NCBI GenBank assembly: GCA_005281725.1
Contig: SSBO01000003.1
Coordinates: 2,278,645-2,342,644, forward strand
DNA length: 64,000 nucleotides
DNA from: Wuchereria bancrofti
Lineage: Eukaryota; Nematoda; Chromadorea; Rhabditida; Onchocercidae
Direction of reading: 5' to 3'
Of the stretch, positions 37,429 through 52,642 are shown in pieces; position 1 is the first letter of the stretch; each line of letters begins with the position of its first letter. The notes below the pieces were generated by a model, which did not search any database, had not been told where the DNA came from, and saw only the letters and a list, made by a program, of their open reading frames with translations. The translations under genes were made by a program, and so were the position numbers.

Positions 37429-39567
37429 TGTTGTTTCTAGTATTGTTTATTTATTGTGGACACTCTAGTCTTCCAATTCGTTCTCTAGCTAAATTTTTTA
37501 ATAATTATGCAAATTTCTTCAATACATTTTAAACAATTTCGAGAAATGAAATATTCACCGCGTTAAGCTTATCCAGAATTTCTTCAAATTTCAATTAATC
37601 TTTTGTGCACTTTATGATGATATTTTGTACAGGATAATCCCAAATAATGAGGCAGAAAAATGATGATGAGAAGAACCTTTTTGTCCTGTAATTTAAGTTA
37701 AAATTAAATCTATCACAAATATCATCAATACTGTTGTGATATGAAACGCATCACAATGCATAAATCTTTCTATAATGGAATAAAAGCGGAAATAAAATAA
37801 CAATAATATCACTAGTATCATTTACTTTAATTAATTATGACCATTACTATTATCAGCAGGATACAATCATCAAGAGGAAATAAATCTATCAAAAAGATTG
37901 TTCAGGTAATAATTATGCATATATTTTTTCTTAACTTAAAAAAAAAACTTGCATTTATTTTTGAAAAACTTGAAACATTTAAATTTCATTACGATAAAGT
38001 ATTTCTTAAAAAAAAAAAGAAATAATAATTACGTAGTGCTGCCATTTAATTAATTACTTTAAGAGTTCTTCAGTTATTTATTATATTCTCCGTTATTTTT
38101 ACCTTTTAAATTGCTCCCACAACGCTTTCAATGAAAATATAATGCTATCATAGCACAAATAATGAAGTGACTGATTACCTACTTACTTACTTTCCTTCAT
38201 GACTTGACTTACTTGTTCCTAATTATAAATTACATTTTTTCTATTTCTTCTGAGCTATTTCATTGTTTATGTATCATCGAAACAGCTTGTTAGTAAGATG
38301 GAATTAATCGTTAAATAAAAACTTTAAACTAACTAAAAGGATTACTGGAATATTATACAATTTTAAGAAAGCCCAATAAGCGGAAGATTATACGGCGCTT
38401 ACGTCTATTACTTTTTCATGTCAAAAAATGTATGAAGTTTGTGATCATAGTTTCATTCAGCTTCGTTCACTTTTGATAGTCACAGATTCTATTTCATTCA
38501 TTTCTTAATGATTACACTAATGGAACATCAATTGAATTTATATAATTCATCACTTTCTCTTATTATGTGAACAAGGATAAAAAGAAAAATTTATTTAAAT
38601 TTGTAAATAATTGCAAAAAAATTTTAAAAAGATGGAAGAAAAAAACTGACATTTTTGAGGATAAAAATGATATTTAAGTAAAAGTCCAATAAACCAGTTT
38701 ATCAGCAAAACATAACAAAATAGTTGAAATTGTAAAAAAAAAAAGAAGCTCAGAAGCAGAAGGAAAGCAAAAGAGTTCAAGCAAATTTCGCTTTCTTTAT
38801 TCCATTTCAACGGTTTTAATACGATACAAATTAACAAAGTGTTGCGGAAAAAAGCAAAAGAAAAATATGGCTTTAAAAAAACGCAAGCGCGAAAAAAAAT
38901 ATTTTTTAAATCATTTTTACAATAATGAAAAATAAAAGATGAAGCTTACTATGATAATTTCACTTAATATCATAATACTTATTATCTATTTGTGATAAGG
39001 GATTATTCACAAAAATGATAAGATAAAAATGTAAGTAGTAAAAGACGAAATGGTTACTGTATTAAATTTATTCAGGGGAGAGGAAATAAATAATCAAGAT
39101 TCGTCATTGAAATATTTGGTGACAGAGCATGAAAATGACATTGGATAGTATATAAATCTATTTCTTTCATTTTTATCTTTTTTTTTTAATTTGATTTAGT
39201 TATGGCTTTACTTCCGGTCAGAGAATTTCATCTATCATTGTTGTATCTGCAATTTGCAATATTGGCATTAATGTCGAATTATCCGACAGTTATGATTGTA
39301 ATGGAAATTGAAATATTGATAATGAAAGTAGAAATGGTTGAGTGATTGTCATATGGCATTAAATTTTGGCATGAAGTAATGAAACATGAGATGATAGTAA
39401 AATTAATGAATGCAATAGCAGGTAAAAATGAATGAATACAAAGAGTAAAACGGGTTATTTAAGATTCCATTAATTTTATTTACTATCAATGTCTTTCCAA
39501 TCAGGGAGTAATGTTATCTTAATTTATAAATATAGTAAACAATAAATACTTTCTTTAATTGAAAAAC

Positions 39568-39680
39568 AATAATGATACTAATAATAATGATAACAACAAT
39601 TGCAAAAAAAATAATAACAATAACGATAATGATAATAATAATAGCAATAACAGTAATAATAATTATAATAATAAAAGAAT
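39568..39680. repeat. Interrupted AAT/AAC microsatellite
   Basis: A run of AATAATAAT broken by GAT, CAG and AAC triplets and one poly-A stretch. Confidence 0.85.
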
Positions 39681-40745
39681 TAATAATAGTAGCCTAGAGA
39701 ATTTAAGCTTTAAAAGATAACGCAAGCGAAGTGTAAATTAAAAAAAAAAACATGTCAACATCAAAGTTAAATTATAAAGTCTTTCCAGATATACATATTG
39801 AAGTTGTCTTTCCAATACTAATGAGCTGTATGAAAAAATTTACTGGTGACAAATCATGTGGCAGCAGTAAAGTGTAAAAAACAAGAATCGCAAGGTATGT
39901 TGAAGTGATAAGTTGCCTTTTGTTCTTCTATTAAAGTAATAAAGTAAAACATTTAAGTTTTTCTTAATGTTCGGAATAGATAAGAATGTAATAAGAAAGA
40001 AGGAAACGGTAATTATCTCACAATGTCTGGAATAATTTATTGAAATGAAAAAAATTAACTGATTTCAAGTAATGATTAAATCATTGAGAAATTGCAACAT
40101 GTGATAGTATGAGTAAATGATGATTTTAAGATAGCAATTGTGGATGTTAGTGCTTACTTACTCATAATGATAAAATGATAAGAAGTCGAGAAAAGATCAA
40201 GCATTCTGGAAAGAGATGTATTTCAAATAGAGATGCCAGATAAGTGAAAAATGATTGAATAACAAGTTCTCATTGAGATATTTTCAGTATCATTGAAAAT
40301 ATCAAAAATGATTGCGTGGCGAGAATAACTGCAAATAGTAATGAAGCGAGTGAAAATGGTATCTCAAGTATTTTCTAGAAAATTTGTTTATAAGACAAAT
40401 GATAAAATAAAATTCATTGTGAAGCAAAGTTGTTAGTAAGTGAACAAATGAAAATGCTTACATTTATTCCGGGGAAAAAGGAAAACAGGAAGAGTGAAAT
40501 ATTCCAGAACGAAGGAAAGCTAGAAGTAAAATATGTAAAGGACGAGAATAAAGGCGCAATATGGGAAAGAGAAGAAGATTCAAACATTTTACCTTCGCTG
40601 CCTTTCTTTAATTTAAGAAATTTTGCTGCTTTCAATTTTCTAAAGCGAAAGTGCGCATAGTTGATCAAGGTGTTCTGAAGAACTGGTTGATAATATCTGT
40701 GCTGTGATTTGTGATGTTGGGCGCTGCTGGTCATAGTAATAATTG

Positions 40746-40818
40746 CAGTGTTTAAAATGATGATGACAATGATGATGATGACGATGATAGTAGTGGTGAT
40801 AATTATAGCAATAATGAA
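40746..40818. repeat. ATG/GAT microsatellite
   Basis: A run of GATGATGATG with changes. Its minus-strand reading gives a histidine-rich frame (HHHHCHHH) that is an artefact of the repeat. Confidence 0.8.
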
Positions 40819-43800
40819 GGTGATAATTAGAAAGGAACGTTTTCATCTATTGTCCATTTTATGATTTGTCAGAGATCCAAGACAGAAATGATCAAATTAA
40901 TAGCAAAGATAGGAGAATTCGAAATGGAAAAGAAGAGCAAATCAAATAAATTAGATCGTTTAGAATAAGTTAGATCGATGCTTAGTTATAAGTTATAATA
41001 AGTTAAATTTTTTCATAATAAACATGATGAAAAAATATTTGTTGCAACTGCAGAAATGATATGGAAGTAAAACGGAGGTAGATAGTTAAAGTAAGGAAAT
41101 AAAATGCCATAATTTCATTCAGTGCCTAATTGCCAAGAAGTATGGAACAATTTTCCTAACTAAACAAATTCAAAGTAATAGCGCAGATTGTAATAATAAA
41201 TGCATATGACTCGCTAATAATTATTCCTAATCTATTTTCAAAAGATTAAGGAGCGCAAATATTAACATAAAAAAAAATCTTCGAAGTGTAACGATATAGA
41301 AAATGTTTCAGTACTAAAATTTCAAAAGAATTTATTTATTATAGATAAGGAAAATCGTTGGACTGATTTTAAAAGCCGGTTACATCATTATCATCATTGC
41401 CCATTATTCATCATCTAACGTTATCATCATTATCACTATTATCATAATCATGCAGTTATTCTCATAATCTCTCTTCCTTCTTGAATAGCACTGATTACGA
41501 CAAGATTTGGAAAATCTCAGTCGGAGTTTCATCAGATAATAGACGAAAACAATAGATGACACAATAAAGGATGGAAAGATATTTAATAGGTAATAATGCA
41601 TTTATCGTTCTATCGAGAATTCCTATTGATAACTAAAATGTATTAATACTAGGATTATTCTTGATACAAGTGATAACTCTGTTTAATTTTTTTATCTTCT
41701 TGAAAAAAAAAATCTTTCGTTTATTTTTTCGCAAACATCTTTTAATAAAATACATCCATTACAATATTAATATATCTATGAATTCATGTTTTCAAATTAA
41801 TAAGGAAAATTTCCAAGCAAAATTTTTACAATAAGACAATTTTTGAATTATCATAAAAGACATCGTTTTTTTTTAACTTTTAACTTTGTAGATTTTCTTC
41901 CATAATTCTGCACTTTAATTCATTGTATTATTTCAATTTTAAGAAAGCAAACTGCTTTCTATTGTCTTTTTGTTATTGAATTAATTCAATTCAATTTATT
42001 TCTTTATTATCATTTGATGATTTTATTCTCAAACATCAAACATCTCTTTTGCATTCTTAGCCGATATACAAAGGAAATGAATTTTTTTTATGAGAGACCC
42101 TATTGTTGATATGTATTATTTTGTCAACAAAAAAGAGATTATTGAAGTTGTGTTAATGGTTAATTGCATCATAAACGAATAAACATATGTCTCAACTAAT
42201 AAATCAAAGGTAAATGACCACAGCTAGTAACAAATCTTTATTTCTGAATGACCTTTTCATAAAATATTTCAAAAAATTTTGAAACAAGTACAAACTCTAC
42301 TGCTGCCATCATTTTGTTTTCTCTAAAAGGATTGTCAAAATGGCGCTTTATAACTTTTTAACCGAAAGATGAATTGTAAAAATGAATTAACGTATGTAAC
42401 TAATGAAACCTATAACATATCAATGAGACAATAATGATTTCGGAAAGCTCAGGTGAATACTACACAAAAAAATTTGATTAATGGAAATCAATCAGTGATT
42501 GCGCAGAATCCACAAAATGAGATGACTTTATCCATTATTGTGAATAAAATTGAATTTAATCATTATCTCCAAAGTTTTCAAAATGAAATTTTTATTTCTT
42601 AACGATTAAAATCATAATTTAGAACTTCAAGAAACAGTTCCGATCCGTTTTGACATTAAACGGCTCAGAAAACATATTGCCGACAAACCTAACTAGAACG
42701 ATAATGTCAAATTAATTAATGAACGATAAGTTGGAGACAATTTTGAAATACAAAAAAGATTTTTAGAATTATTTTGTTGCTACTTATAATTTAAATTAAT
42801 GATTTCTTACTTTTTAATATTTCTTCTTTCTCAATAGCGCCATATTGAGTGTATTCGAGAAGAATGAACCTGTTCTGTTGATACTTCTTTTCATCTATGA
42901 AGTGCCCATCATCAACATTCAGCATTTCCTGTGAGGTTTCGGAAAAAGGAATGAAAATTTAATAGTCCAAACTTGATTATGATCTTTCCGACAAAGAAAA
43001 AAAAAAAGTGCTGTTGGTAGTGTTTAAAGACAACCTTGTCTTACTAGGAAAAAAGGAAAAAATTATTCTGGACGAAAATAGGAGAGAAATTCCTGTCTTT
43101 TTTTTTTTGATTCTTTTTAAATTTTGACCAACATAAATTTAATTAAATATAGGAATGAGATTGCTTTTTTTTTTCACTTCCTTTTCTAATTTTGAAACAA
43201 AGAATTGTGATATGATAAATTGATGCAAGGAATTTTGAAGAAAAGATAAAATTTTGATTTTCAAAAATTACAAAAAAAGAGAAAAAAGCTACTAAAAGAG
43301 TTATAAGAAGAAAAAGTGAAAAATGAGCAGAACTTGTTAAAATTATTATTTTCATTCAAAATATATTTTAATTATTCTACTTGACAATAAAAATATATTT
43401 AGGAATAATAATAAAAAATTCTTCAATAATTTTTAATAAAAAAAACCCTTTAATAATATATCAATAACTTTGTTAGACTTTTTCATTTTTTTTCTTATAA
43501 CATATGAGTAAAACTTGTGTCCAACTTCATTTTAATTTATTATTGATAATAGCTAATTGAAAAGCGATAAATTTTTGTTGCAATCTTAAAGTTGCAATCC
43601 AATGAATATCATCCGTAATGCCTTAGATGACATTATGAAGGAATTTATTTATTTATTTATTTGGTAACAGTTGAAGCGATGAAGTATGATTGACAGATTT
43701 TATAAAAAGAAATACATTCAATCATAATCTTCCTATACTGGTCTGTAATGCTTAAATTCGAAATAATTAAGTTATTAAATTAACTAGCAAAATTTTTAAA

Positions 43801-45529
43801 ACATCTTTTACTGAAAAATATGCAATTAGTAGAAATGAGATTGTATGAGAAAAGGAAAAGAAAATAATCAGAAAAGTTGCGCCGCTCTTTCTAGAATAGA
43901 CCATAAATTAGAAAAATTTAGAAGTTATTGAAAGGAAATTTAATTGCGAATGATGAAAAGGAATGATTATTTCAAAAACCATACCGTAATTAATTGTCTT
44001 TGAGGATAGTTTACAATTGCTTTGACATATTTGCACGATTCGAAAAAATAAGCGATTTTTGAAGTTGTGAAAAATGTTCACTTATTTGTTGCTTTCTATG
44101 TTTTCTCAGAAATTTATAGCAAAAACATTTAATAAATTGATAATATCCTAATAAATACTAAAACACAATTTAAAATCATTTGTTGCAACATAATTATGAG
44201 CGGTAAAAACATTCAAACTTTCAACACTTAAGTGAGAAAATTAACAAATAAACTAGTTTTTGCCGTTTGCAATAACTTTGCAATTGTAATCATGTAATAA
44301 TAACAATAATAATGCTCGCTTATTGAGGAGTAATTAAGCTAATTAATAATCATCCTTATATAATACATCACTTTTACATATTACATATGTGATCAATTTA
44401 ATTATTTAAATTAATTGTTCAAAAAAAGCTAACCAAATATTATAGGAAAAATGCCAGAAAAGATTATGTCCGGAATGTTTATGCACCATTTAATGTTGAC
44501 ACAATTGAATCTTGTAAACAGCTGAATATTAACTTTCCACGGAAATCTATAATCTAACTTGTTTAATCAATTACTTTAATCTGTTTGCTTATTAGGCTGT
44601 TAGTGGTTCAAGTTGCATAGTTACTAGTTAACAGAAGCTGTCAAATGGTACAAACCATAATTCGAACTTATTTGGAGAAATGTTTTAATGCATATTAAAT
44701 TAAAGTTGTAGGAATAATTGAAAATATTTTCAAAATATAACAAAATATAAATGGAAATGAATGAGTATTAAACAAAAAGCTGAATCCATTCTTTTACAGT
44801 AACTACTTAAAACGATGTAATTCTAATAATCGCATTGATAATTTAGATGAACGCAACTGATAACAGTGATAGGAATAGGAAGTAGTTATTAATATAATTA
44901 CACAATTATCATCACCAATTGTCATTGACATTATCATATCAACCATCATTATTATCATCATTGATATTATCATTCGAAATAATATATCATTTAGCATGTC
45001 AAATATATCAAAATTTCAAGTCAATAAAAGAGACTATACGTTGAATTTTTAGGTCAAGCTTTAGCTATTTCAGAGACTTCTAATAAAGACATAGTAGAAC
45101 TCAAAAAAAAAAGTAAAATAAAATAAAACATTTGGGTTATCAGTGGTGAAAATAGATATCGATGATTTACTAGTTCTAATCGTTTAGTCCTCTCACTTTT
45201 TTCCTAATTGCGTTTATTTCTTTCCTATACTTTTTAATTTTATTTCCTCATTTGATTTCTATTGCCATCAATCATTATCATCATTATCATTGTTATCAGT
45301 CAATTTTATCTGAATAACAAAACCTTCTTTACAGAAAACAAAACATTTGTTCAAAAATTGTGTCCATTAAAAAAAAATTTTGTCATTTCAAACATCGTTT
45401 TCCTCTTCGATTATTTTCTTTCAACCCTTTTGCGGATCTACTTTTTTTTTCTTGTCGTATTTTTTACCATCAACAATTAAGTTACATTTTAACTTAACAT
45501 CATTACTTTTCTTCGAAAAAAATCTCCCA

Positions 45530-45642
45530 AAATTTAATTAATTTGATTAGTTCTTATCTTAATTAATTTGATTAATTCTTCAGAATTTTAATTAATTTGA
45601 TTAATTCCCTGAATTTTAATTAATTTGATTAGTTGTTATAAG
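45530..45642. repeat. Four spaced copies of TTAATTAATTTGATTA
   Basis: The 16-base word recurs four times at roughly 30-base spacing, separated by short variable spacers ending in TTCTT, TTCAG or CCCTG. TTAATTAA is the kind of core bound by homeodomain proteins, so a clustered site is possible. Simple duplication explains it equally well. Confidence 0.75.
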
Positions 45643-47914
45643 TCACTATCAGAAATTTGAAAGAAATGAAGACGTACAATCATGAAATGCAATGAACAAA
45701 TAAATAAAAAAGAAATTAAAAATACTTACAAAGAAATTGAATAAACTTTAAATCTGAACTAAATATGAAAATCTAATCAAAGTTGTTTAATTAATGAAGT
45801 AATGATTGAAAAAAAAATGTGACAAAAACAAAACGTACAGAAAAAAAAACAAAGAAAAAAACAAGAAGTAAACTCGAAAAAAACATCGAATGGTTCAGTT
45901 CATATTTTCAAATTTGACATAAAGGTTCATATGTAAATAACACTGTACGCCTCACAATTTTGTTTCCTTTCCACACCAAACTATCATACTCTATTTCATC
46001 TCTTCTCGTTTTCTATTGCCTAAGGACAAATAAGTGACATTTTACCGAAGTTGGTCTCTTTAATTTTTCCTCTTCCCCTCTTTCTCTTTCTCTCTGTCTC
46101 CAAATAAACTCAACTAAATTTTGTCCAAAAACTTACATAAATCTACTATGCATTTTAATTAAAATTTCATTTTTGATAGCAATTGTTTAATAAACTAAAA
46201 GAATTTAGAAATTCATAAAAAAATAAATAAAAGCAAATGTGAATATATATCGGAGAGTATATGAATATATTGGGAGGTTTTTTGAAAGTATTCGTATCCA
46301 TGCATTTGACTTCATTTCTTTTTTTTTTTTCATTAATTTAAGTTTATAACAATTATGCTGAAATAAATTAGTAGCTTATCAGTAATGATTGTTTGAAACA
46401 GTTAACTTTGCCGAGCAACGATTTTTTCTTCTCTTCATATCGGTATAATGAATACATTTTTAACGTGAATTAATTATTTATTGTTTATTTTTGCATCACC
46501 TTATTATATAATATATAATCACAATACACACTATAATCATTGATAAAATTTTCTGTAAATTATCACACTATAATCACGTAAAATTGCTACCCTTTCGTGA
46601 ATTAGAAATTTTCAAAATGCTTTGCTGATTTCATAAATAGCAGTAGCGAATTAATTCAAAACTTCACTATAATGTATAATGACTAAATTATAATAATTCG
46701 TTTTAAATATTTCTTAAATTGTCTTACATCTCTACGGTTTTAAAGTCTCGGAATAAATTCCTGAATTAGCTATACTTAGTTGTAATTATTACCTTTGAGA
46801 GAATTTATCAGATATGCTGATCATGAATGTGAGAAATTTATTGCTTTGAATTTTAATCAGTAAATAAGTACAATACTTTCACATACTCTTCTATTATTAG
46901 AGTAAAATCTCTAGACTCAATTAATTTTGATAGCGATAAAAATATATGCAAAACATTACGACAATTACTATGTTATCATCTCTATTGGCACTATCATTTA
47001 AAAAAAGAAACAGTTTTTCTACACCTGAACATCTCTCTTACCATTTCAATCAGTTATAATCACATTTCATCTGGTCCAATTGGAGTAGATGACAAATCAA
47101 TCGTTGCAATCAACAAAAAAGAAAAAACAAGTTTCAATGAAATTTAATAAATGTAGTTGCACACAATCAATTACCCACACTCTTCAGCAGTAAAACTGCG
47201 CTTCATTATCAGTATAATTTTATAAATTCTCAGTAAATCATTGATGGTTTAAATGTTTTCTTTTGAACAATATTTTATTTTAAAGTTAAAATAAAATAGG
47301 AAAAAGAGGAGTATAGAAGCTAAGTACAAAAAATATGCAAGAAGGATTGCACAACAAAAAAATCTTTGCCAAATGAAAGTTGAAAAAAAGAGCGAAATAA
47401 AAGAAATAATTTAAATTTAATAAATATTTCAAATCTGTCACCGACTATAGTCATTAATTATTTGTTCGATAATAATAAAAAACAAATGGATACAAGCATA
47501 CACACACATTCGTGGACGTAAATTTCATGCAAATATAAATTTCATTGTGTTTTTTTGAATTCCAATAGTTAACTAAATTTCATTTAGATTGAATTGTCAA
47601 AAATTCTAAAAAATTTCTAGAAGTATTACTTTTTCCAGATTATTGGATAAATTGATTTGTGGAAAGAAGTGATGGTCGTTTCATGCTTCAAAAATTTATC
47701 ATACATATATTTATAATGGATAAACGATGTTAATTAGAAAAAAAGCAAAAAAAAGAGTTTGTCGTATTTGTTTTCTTTCAATGATTTTATCAGAAGTTTT
47801 TACTAATAAAATCATTGAAACTTGAATTAAAACTTAGTTTACTTAAAATTCTTACAGTTAGTAAGTATAAAACGATGTGCTAATTACTGTAGTAAAAGAA
47901 GACTATATATTAAA

Positions 47915-48073
47915 ATGGAAAGAGTTAAAATTTCGCATTTAAATCAGGAAAGTAACCTAATTATTGATGCAACCATATTATTCGTTGTAGTAATTGTAGT
48001 AGTAGTAACTAGTACCTCATTTTGTGGTAGTTGTACCTTAACAACTAAAATACTATCAAGTTTTGACTTTTAA
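47915..48073 (+). CDS. Possible small membrane protein ORF, 52 residues
   Basis: An ATG frame of 52 codons plus stop. It has a polar N-terminus (MERVKISHLNQESN), one strongly hydrophobic segment (residues 21-32, ILFVVVIVVVVT) and a C-terminal part with CGSC. The valine run comes from a GTAGTA repeat, so the frame may be accidental. No splice site, homologue or neighbour supports it. It is listed because its layout is that of a single-pass microprotein. Confidence 0.15.
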   Translation: MERVKISHLNQESNLIIDATILFVVVIVVVVTSTSFCGSCTLTTKILSSFDF

Positions 48074-48984
48074 TAGTGAAAATAAAAGAGATGGCACATT
48101 GTCGATTTTAAATTGGCATACTTGATCGATCTAAATACGTTACAATAAATTTTCGATAAAATTTTTCAATTTATGCACCTTCTAATCAAAATTTCAGTAT
48201 TCTAATATAATTCCTATCCCATATGGTTTTATTTTTGAATTAAAAGCAACCATCGTTGAGGCTAAATGGATAATGGGAAAAATTGGTTACGAGTTGATAT
48301 CTGAATTGATGACTAATAAAATATTCACTATAAAATGCATTAATTATTAATTGAAATATTTACTCTCGAAATACGGATAATTACAATAGTATAAAGAAGC
48401 GGTAATTTACTTTATATTTTTTCAATTTCAAATAGAAATGACTTTGCAATGTTATGTTCAAATTATTGCATTAAAAAGATTAAAAGATAAATAATTAGGG
48501 GGCGCTATCATTAGAAAACTATTAATTTTACATCGAGAAATTCTTACAAAAAAAGTATATCACATATCTGAGAAACAGGGGGCCTGTTCGTTTATCATAT
48601 CTTTTCAAGAAATAAATCAGATATAAAAAACAATTTTAAAAGACAATACAAAATATATTTCGAAATAAATGGATCTCTACTCTATTCTGAAATTCTGATA
48701 TAAATGGATGCTAAACAGTGATTTCAAGTTTTAATAGAAAATTATACAAACAATGAAAAAATAAATTCAGATTTAATTTGAATTGAAATGTAGCGAAAAT
48801 CAGTTAACTTTAATTTGATCCTAATCAAAAAGAAAAAAAAAGAAATTCAAAATCGACAACGTTTATTGAAGAATTAATTTCATAAATTTATGGTATTGAA
48901 ACGTTGAATTGAGAGAATGAGATGAATGGTGACAGAAAGGATGACATCCGATCAGTTTATTGTTTTCCTCTCCACTTCTAACAG

Positions 48985-49080
48985 ATCACCTTCAATGCCT
49001 GTGTGAATGATTCTGAAGAATGTATCTCGATTTTTCGCTATCAAAATGAAACCAATTTGGTGGTCTACCGAAGAAGTTGA
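48985..49080 (+). other. Exon-like segment with acceptor, open on both strands
   Basis: On the plus strand TTCTAACAG is followed by a 31-codon frame (ITFNACVNDSEECIS... ending VVYRRS and TGA) with two cysteines and an N-glycosylation site. The minus strand of the same DNA is also open for about 42 codons (…GFILIAKNRDTFFRI…). One of these might be a real terminal exon, but no partner exon was found for either. Confidence 0.2.
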
Positions 49081-52000
49081 AAATCAGGAATTGAACTGAT
49101 TTTAGAAATTGTCGAAAAGATAGGAAACAATTAATGGAAATTTGCCCATAAGCAAATATGACCATCAAATCTTCTTATCGTTACACTTTATATTCATCGC
49201 TTAATCATTCATTTGTTCAACCGACCATTATCAGTTTCATTTTATGCATATAAATTGAAATTTATAGCATTTCTCCTTCTTCTCCTGAAGTAATGTCAAT
49301 GCAAGTGACAAATTCAGCATTGTTTTCCACAGACAAACAATTATTGAATGCATTGTGCATAGTAATGTATAAAATGTCACTGATGAATTTCTCTTAATTC
49401 TTTTCTTTGAAAAATTTAGAAAAATGAAAATTTATAAGGTTTTTTGTGAATTGTTCAGATGAAAAAAAAAAAAAAGATGATATTGTTAAGAATTAAATAG
49501 CAAAGAAAATTATAGCTAAAGTTAAAGTAAAAAAAAAACTATTTCAGGACCAAAATATTAAATTCTAAGGTATTACAAATAGCTGATGTTTAGGATTTAG
49601 TTTTGAAGAAATAAATTTCAGGATTAAATTAGTTTCGAAATCTTTTTTGCATAATCCCAAGATAACATGAGAAAAAATCGTTGTTAGAACATAAAACAAA
49701 ATACCTAAGTTTATCAGAAATTATTATCACAGGTATTTCAATCAAGATGGATAAATCTGCCACTTTTTAATTTAATTAGACAGGAGAAGGAATGATTTGA
49801 TTAAAAGAAATTCAAATTGATCAAAGACGTATTCGTTGTTCTTTAATGCAAAATATAAGATATATTGATAAATTCAAAAGAAAAAAATACATATATATTT
49901 AATGCATTTTTGTGGTAGCAAATCTGGAAATATTAAAACTTTTGAGCTACTTTTTTTTTTTTTTCAAACGATGTCTTTACACTCCGAACGAAATATGGAA
50001 GAATGACGCTATCAACTTTGTACAAAGTCAAATCTAAAATAGAAGATTTGTGATTAGTACCGTTTAAGTCCTTAGTACGATGAATTTTCGGCGATGTATT
50101 TTGCAATAACATATCATCATTTTAAATATATTTGATATGACCTATCTTTCTCACTCTTTTTCATTTTAATTTGCTCAATTTCATCCTTACTTTTATCATC
50201 ACAATAGCTATATATTATGAAATCGTTTAAAACCAAAATGTAAAAAAGAGTACGTACAAAAACTGGTAAATTGGTAGGTACAATTTGTGTAATAATTAGG
50301 AAAGGTCGCAGTCAACTTCCACTGCATTACTGAGCAGAATACAATCTCTCTATCCATTCCATCTCTTTCAACATTTCATCTCCTTCCTACTTCTGCATTT
50401 TAACCACTTTACTGATATAATCAGTATTAGGTTTTCTAAAATAATCAACCGTCGTCTTTCGTCTAAAGCGCTCTTACTACCACATGTCAATAAATTTCAA
50501 CAATAAATAAATCTATTATCAAATAGAAACTTATTACATTCGATACTGTATTGAAAAAATTAATGTTTCAAAATTACTGCACTAAGGAAAGTGTAATAGA
50601 AATGAGATAATCAATAGATAATAGTAAGAGTAGCAGTTGTCGTACTTTAGAAGTTTCTGGTGATAACGGATCATTCTCATTAATTATAACTTGTTGATTA
50701 ATCACGAAGCACAATATTATTTATCCTTCACTTTTATTTTTTGCACTTAGGAGGAATGTTTGAAATTTCTTATCATTTATCAACAAGCACATATAAACTC
50801 TTGGAATTGGAATGAATGAAAAATTATTTCTCTTACTAAAGGATGAATTTTTGTCAAAAAGAAAATTGAAAATTCAAGGACATACTGCCAATCATACTTG
50901 AGAAATGAAAAAGATTACAATTTACAGCGATGGTAGATTGATTCAAAAAATGAGTAATGATATTTTTGATATTAAAAATCTGGTCAACAATTAATTAGTG
51001 ATCATCATTAAATACGAATTAGAAATACAACAAACCGAAAAAAAATTCGAAAAAAAATGACAAAGAAAAAATAAACAAAACAAAACGAATTGTACTACAT
51101 TACATTTTATAATTTATGCTTTCTTCAATTGAAAATACTATATGTTCTCTTATTAAAATGGTGAACACAAAGAGGAAAACAAATATGATTAATAACTTAT
51201 TTATTAAATTTGCGCTTCTCTATCTGTTCAATCTTAATTTCTGAAAATGTAATTTTAGAATTTATATTGCTCAGTAATAAATACCACCAGAATGATAATC
51301 TAAATCATTGTGAAAGAAAGATATTTCAACAAAAACAGGTAAAATGTAAAATTGAGAAAAAAAATGTGATCAAATCACCCATTTTTCTCAATTTAATCCA
51401 ACAAACGTAAGAATATTTTCGAGAAATTTCAAATTTAACAACTTGAATAAAACAAAACATAAAAATATATTTCAACCAATCTTATATGGACACTATTGTG
51501 GTTGAAATCACTTTTACCTATTATCCTAATTTCACATCACCCCGATCTTAATTCTCAATTCTTATCTGTTTTTCTTTTCTATCTTTCGTGTTTTGTTCGA
51601 AACTGGCAGCCAGCCATTTTATTTCCCACTTTTTTTTTTTGAATCCCTTAAAGTGATCATTTGATCTTTTCGCATTTTTACATCAACATTCAAACCAGTT
51701 ACCATTTGATAACTTTTTGTAAAAATCTAATTTACTAAAATTTTTCAGTTCAAAAGAAAAAGCGACCATTTTTGTAATCAAATGAAACAATTTTTTTTAA
51801 AAAGGAAAAACTTCAAAGCTCTCGTTTTTTTTTTTCATTTTTTTGATCTGAACCGATTTTTCTCAAAAAAAAAATTACAAATTTTTTGTTAATTCATAAA
51901 CCTTTGCTTAAATTTGCTTATTTCGGTATTCCATATTAGAAGAAAACTGATTCTTTCATAAAATGCAAAATTATCACTTCTTTTTTCATTTCTTTTTTCT

Positions 52001-52549
52001 GCTCATCTATAGCTTATACAAATTTTTTCTCAATCCTTCCAATTACGAACATTTGGTTCAACCTTTTTCAAAGTTTTGGTTCCAAAAATATTCAATCTAT
52101 TTACTTTTCATTCTTTTAAATTTAACAGAAATGCATTATCTTCCACCATACATTTGAAAACAAAACCTCTTTTCCCATATTTAATTTTAAAATTGCCGAA
52201 ATAATCTTTCAACAATTTACAACACAATTTCCTTCGCTAATTTTCATTCAACGGATTAAATGAGTTGTCAAAATTTAATGAACAAATTGTTTTTATTTAC
52301 AATTCAAAGTTTGAAATTTACTCAGAAATTTTAGCAAATATTTTTATCAAATTAAACGAATAAAGCATAAAATAAATATATGTGAGAAGTGATGCTGTTG
52401 ATCAACAAAATGCATTTTTGAGACATATATGCAAAGAATGAATTATAAAAGAAAGAAACTGGTTAATGTTTGCCGAAGAAAGGAATTTTTGACGTGTGTG
52501 CGTGTTCCGGTTATGATAAACATGAAGATTTCTAATGATGTTGTTTAAA

Positions 52550-52642
52550 TGTAAAAGTGATGGAACAGAAATGCAAGCAATGCATGCAAGATGCAATGGT
52601 GCAATGCATGATGTAATTTACATGCATGCATGCATACATGTG
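52550..52642. repeat. ATGC/GCAT-rich cluster
   Basis: A dense group of TGCATG and ATGCAT words, including ACATGCATGCATGCATACAT near 52620. ATGCAT is self-complementary. TGCATG is also the RNA motif bound by RBFOX proteins, but no transcript is known here. The minus-strand frame across it (HACKLHHALHHC) is repeat-driven. Confidence 0.8.

Noticed and set aside
40414..40846. Overlapping 76-106-codon frames on both strands
   Set aside because: They overlap each other and an ATG/GAT repeat; composition follows the repeat (poly-His, Ser/Phe-rich) and no splice sites support them.
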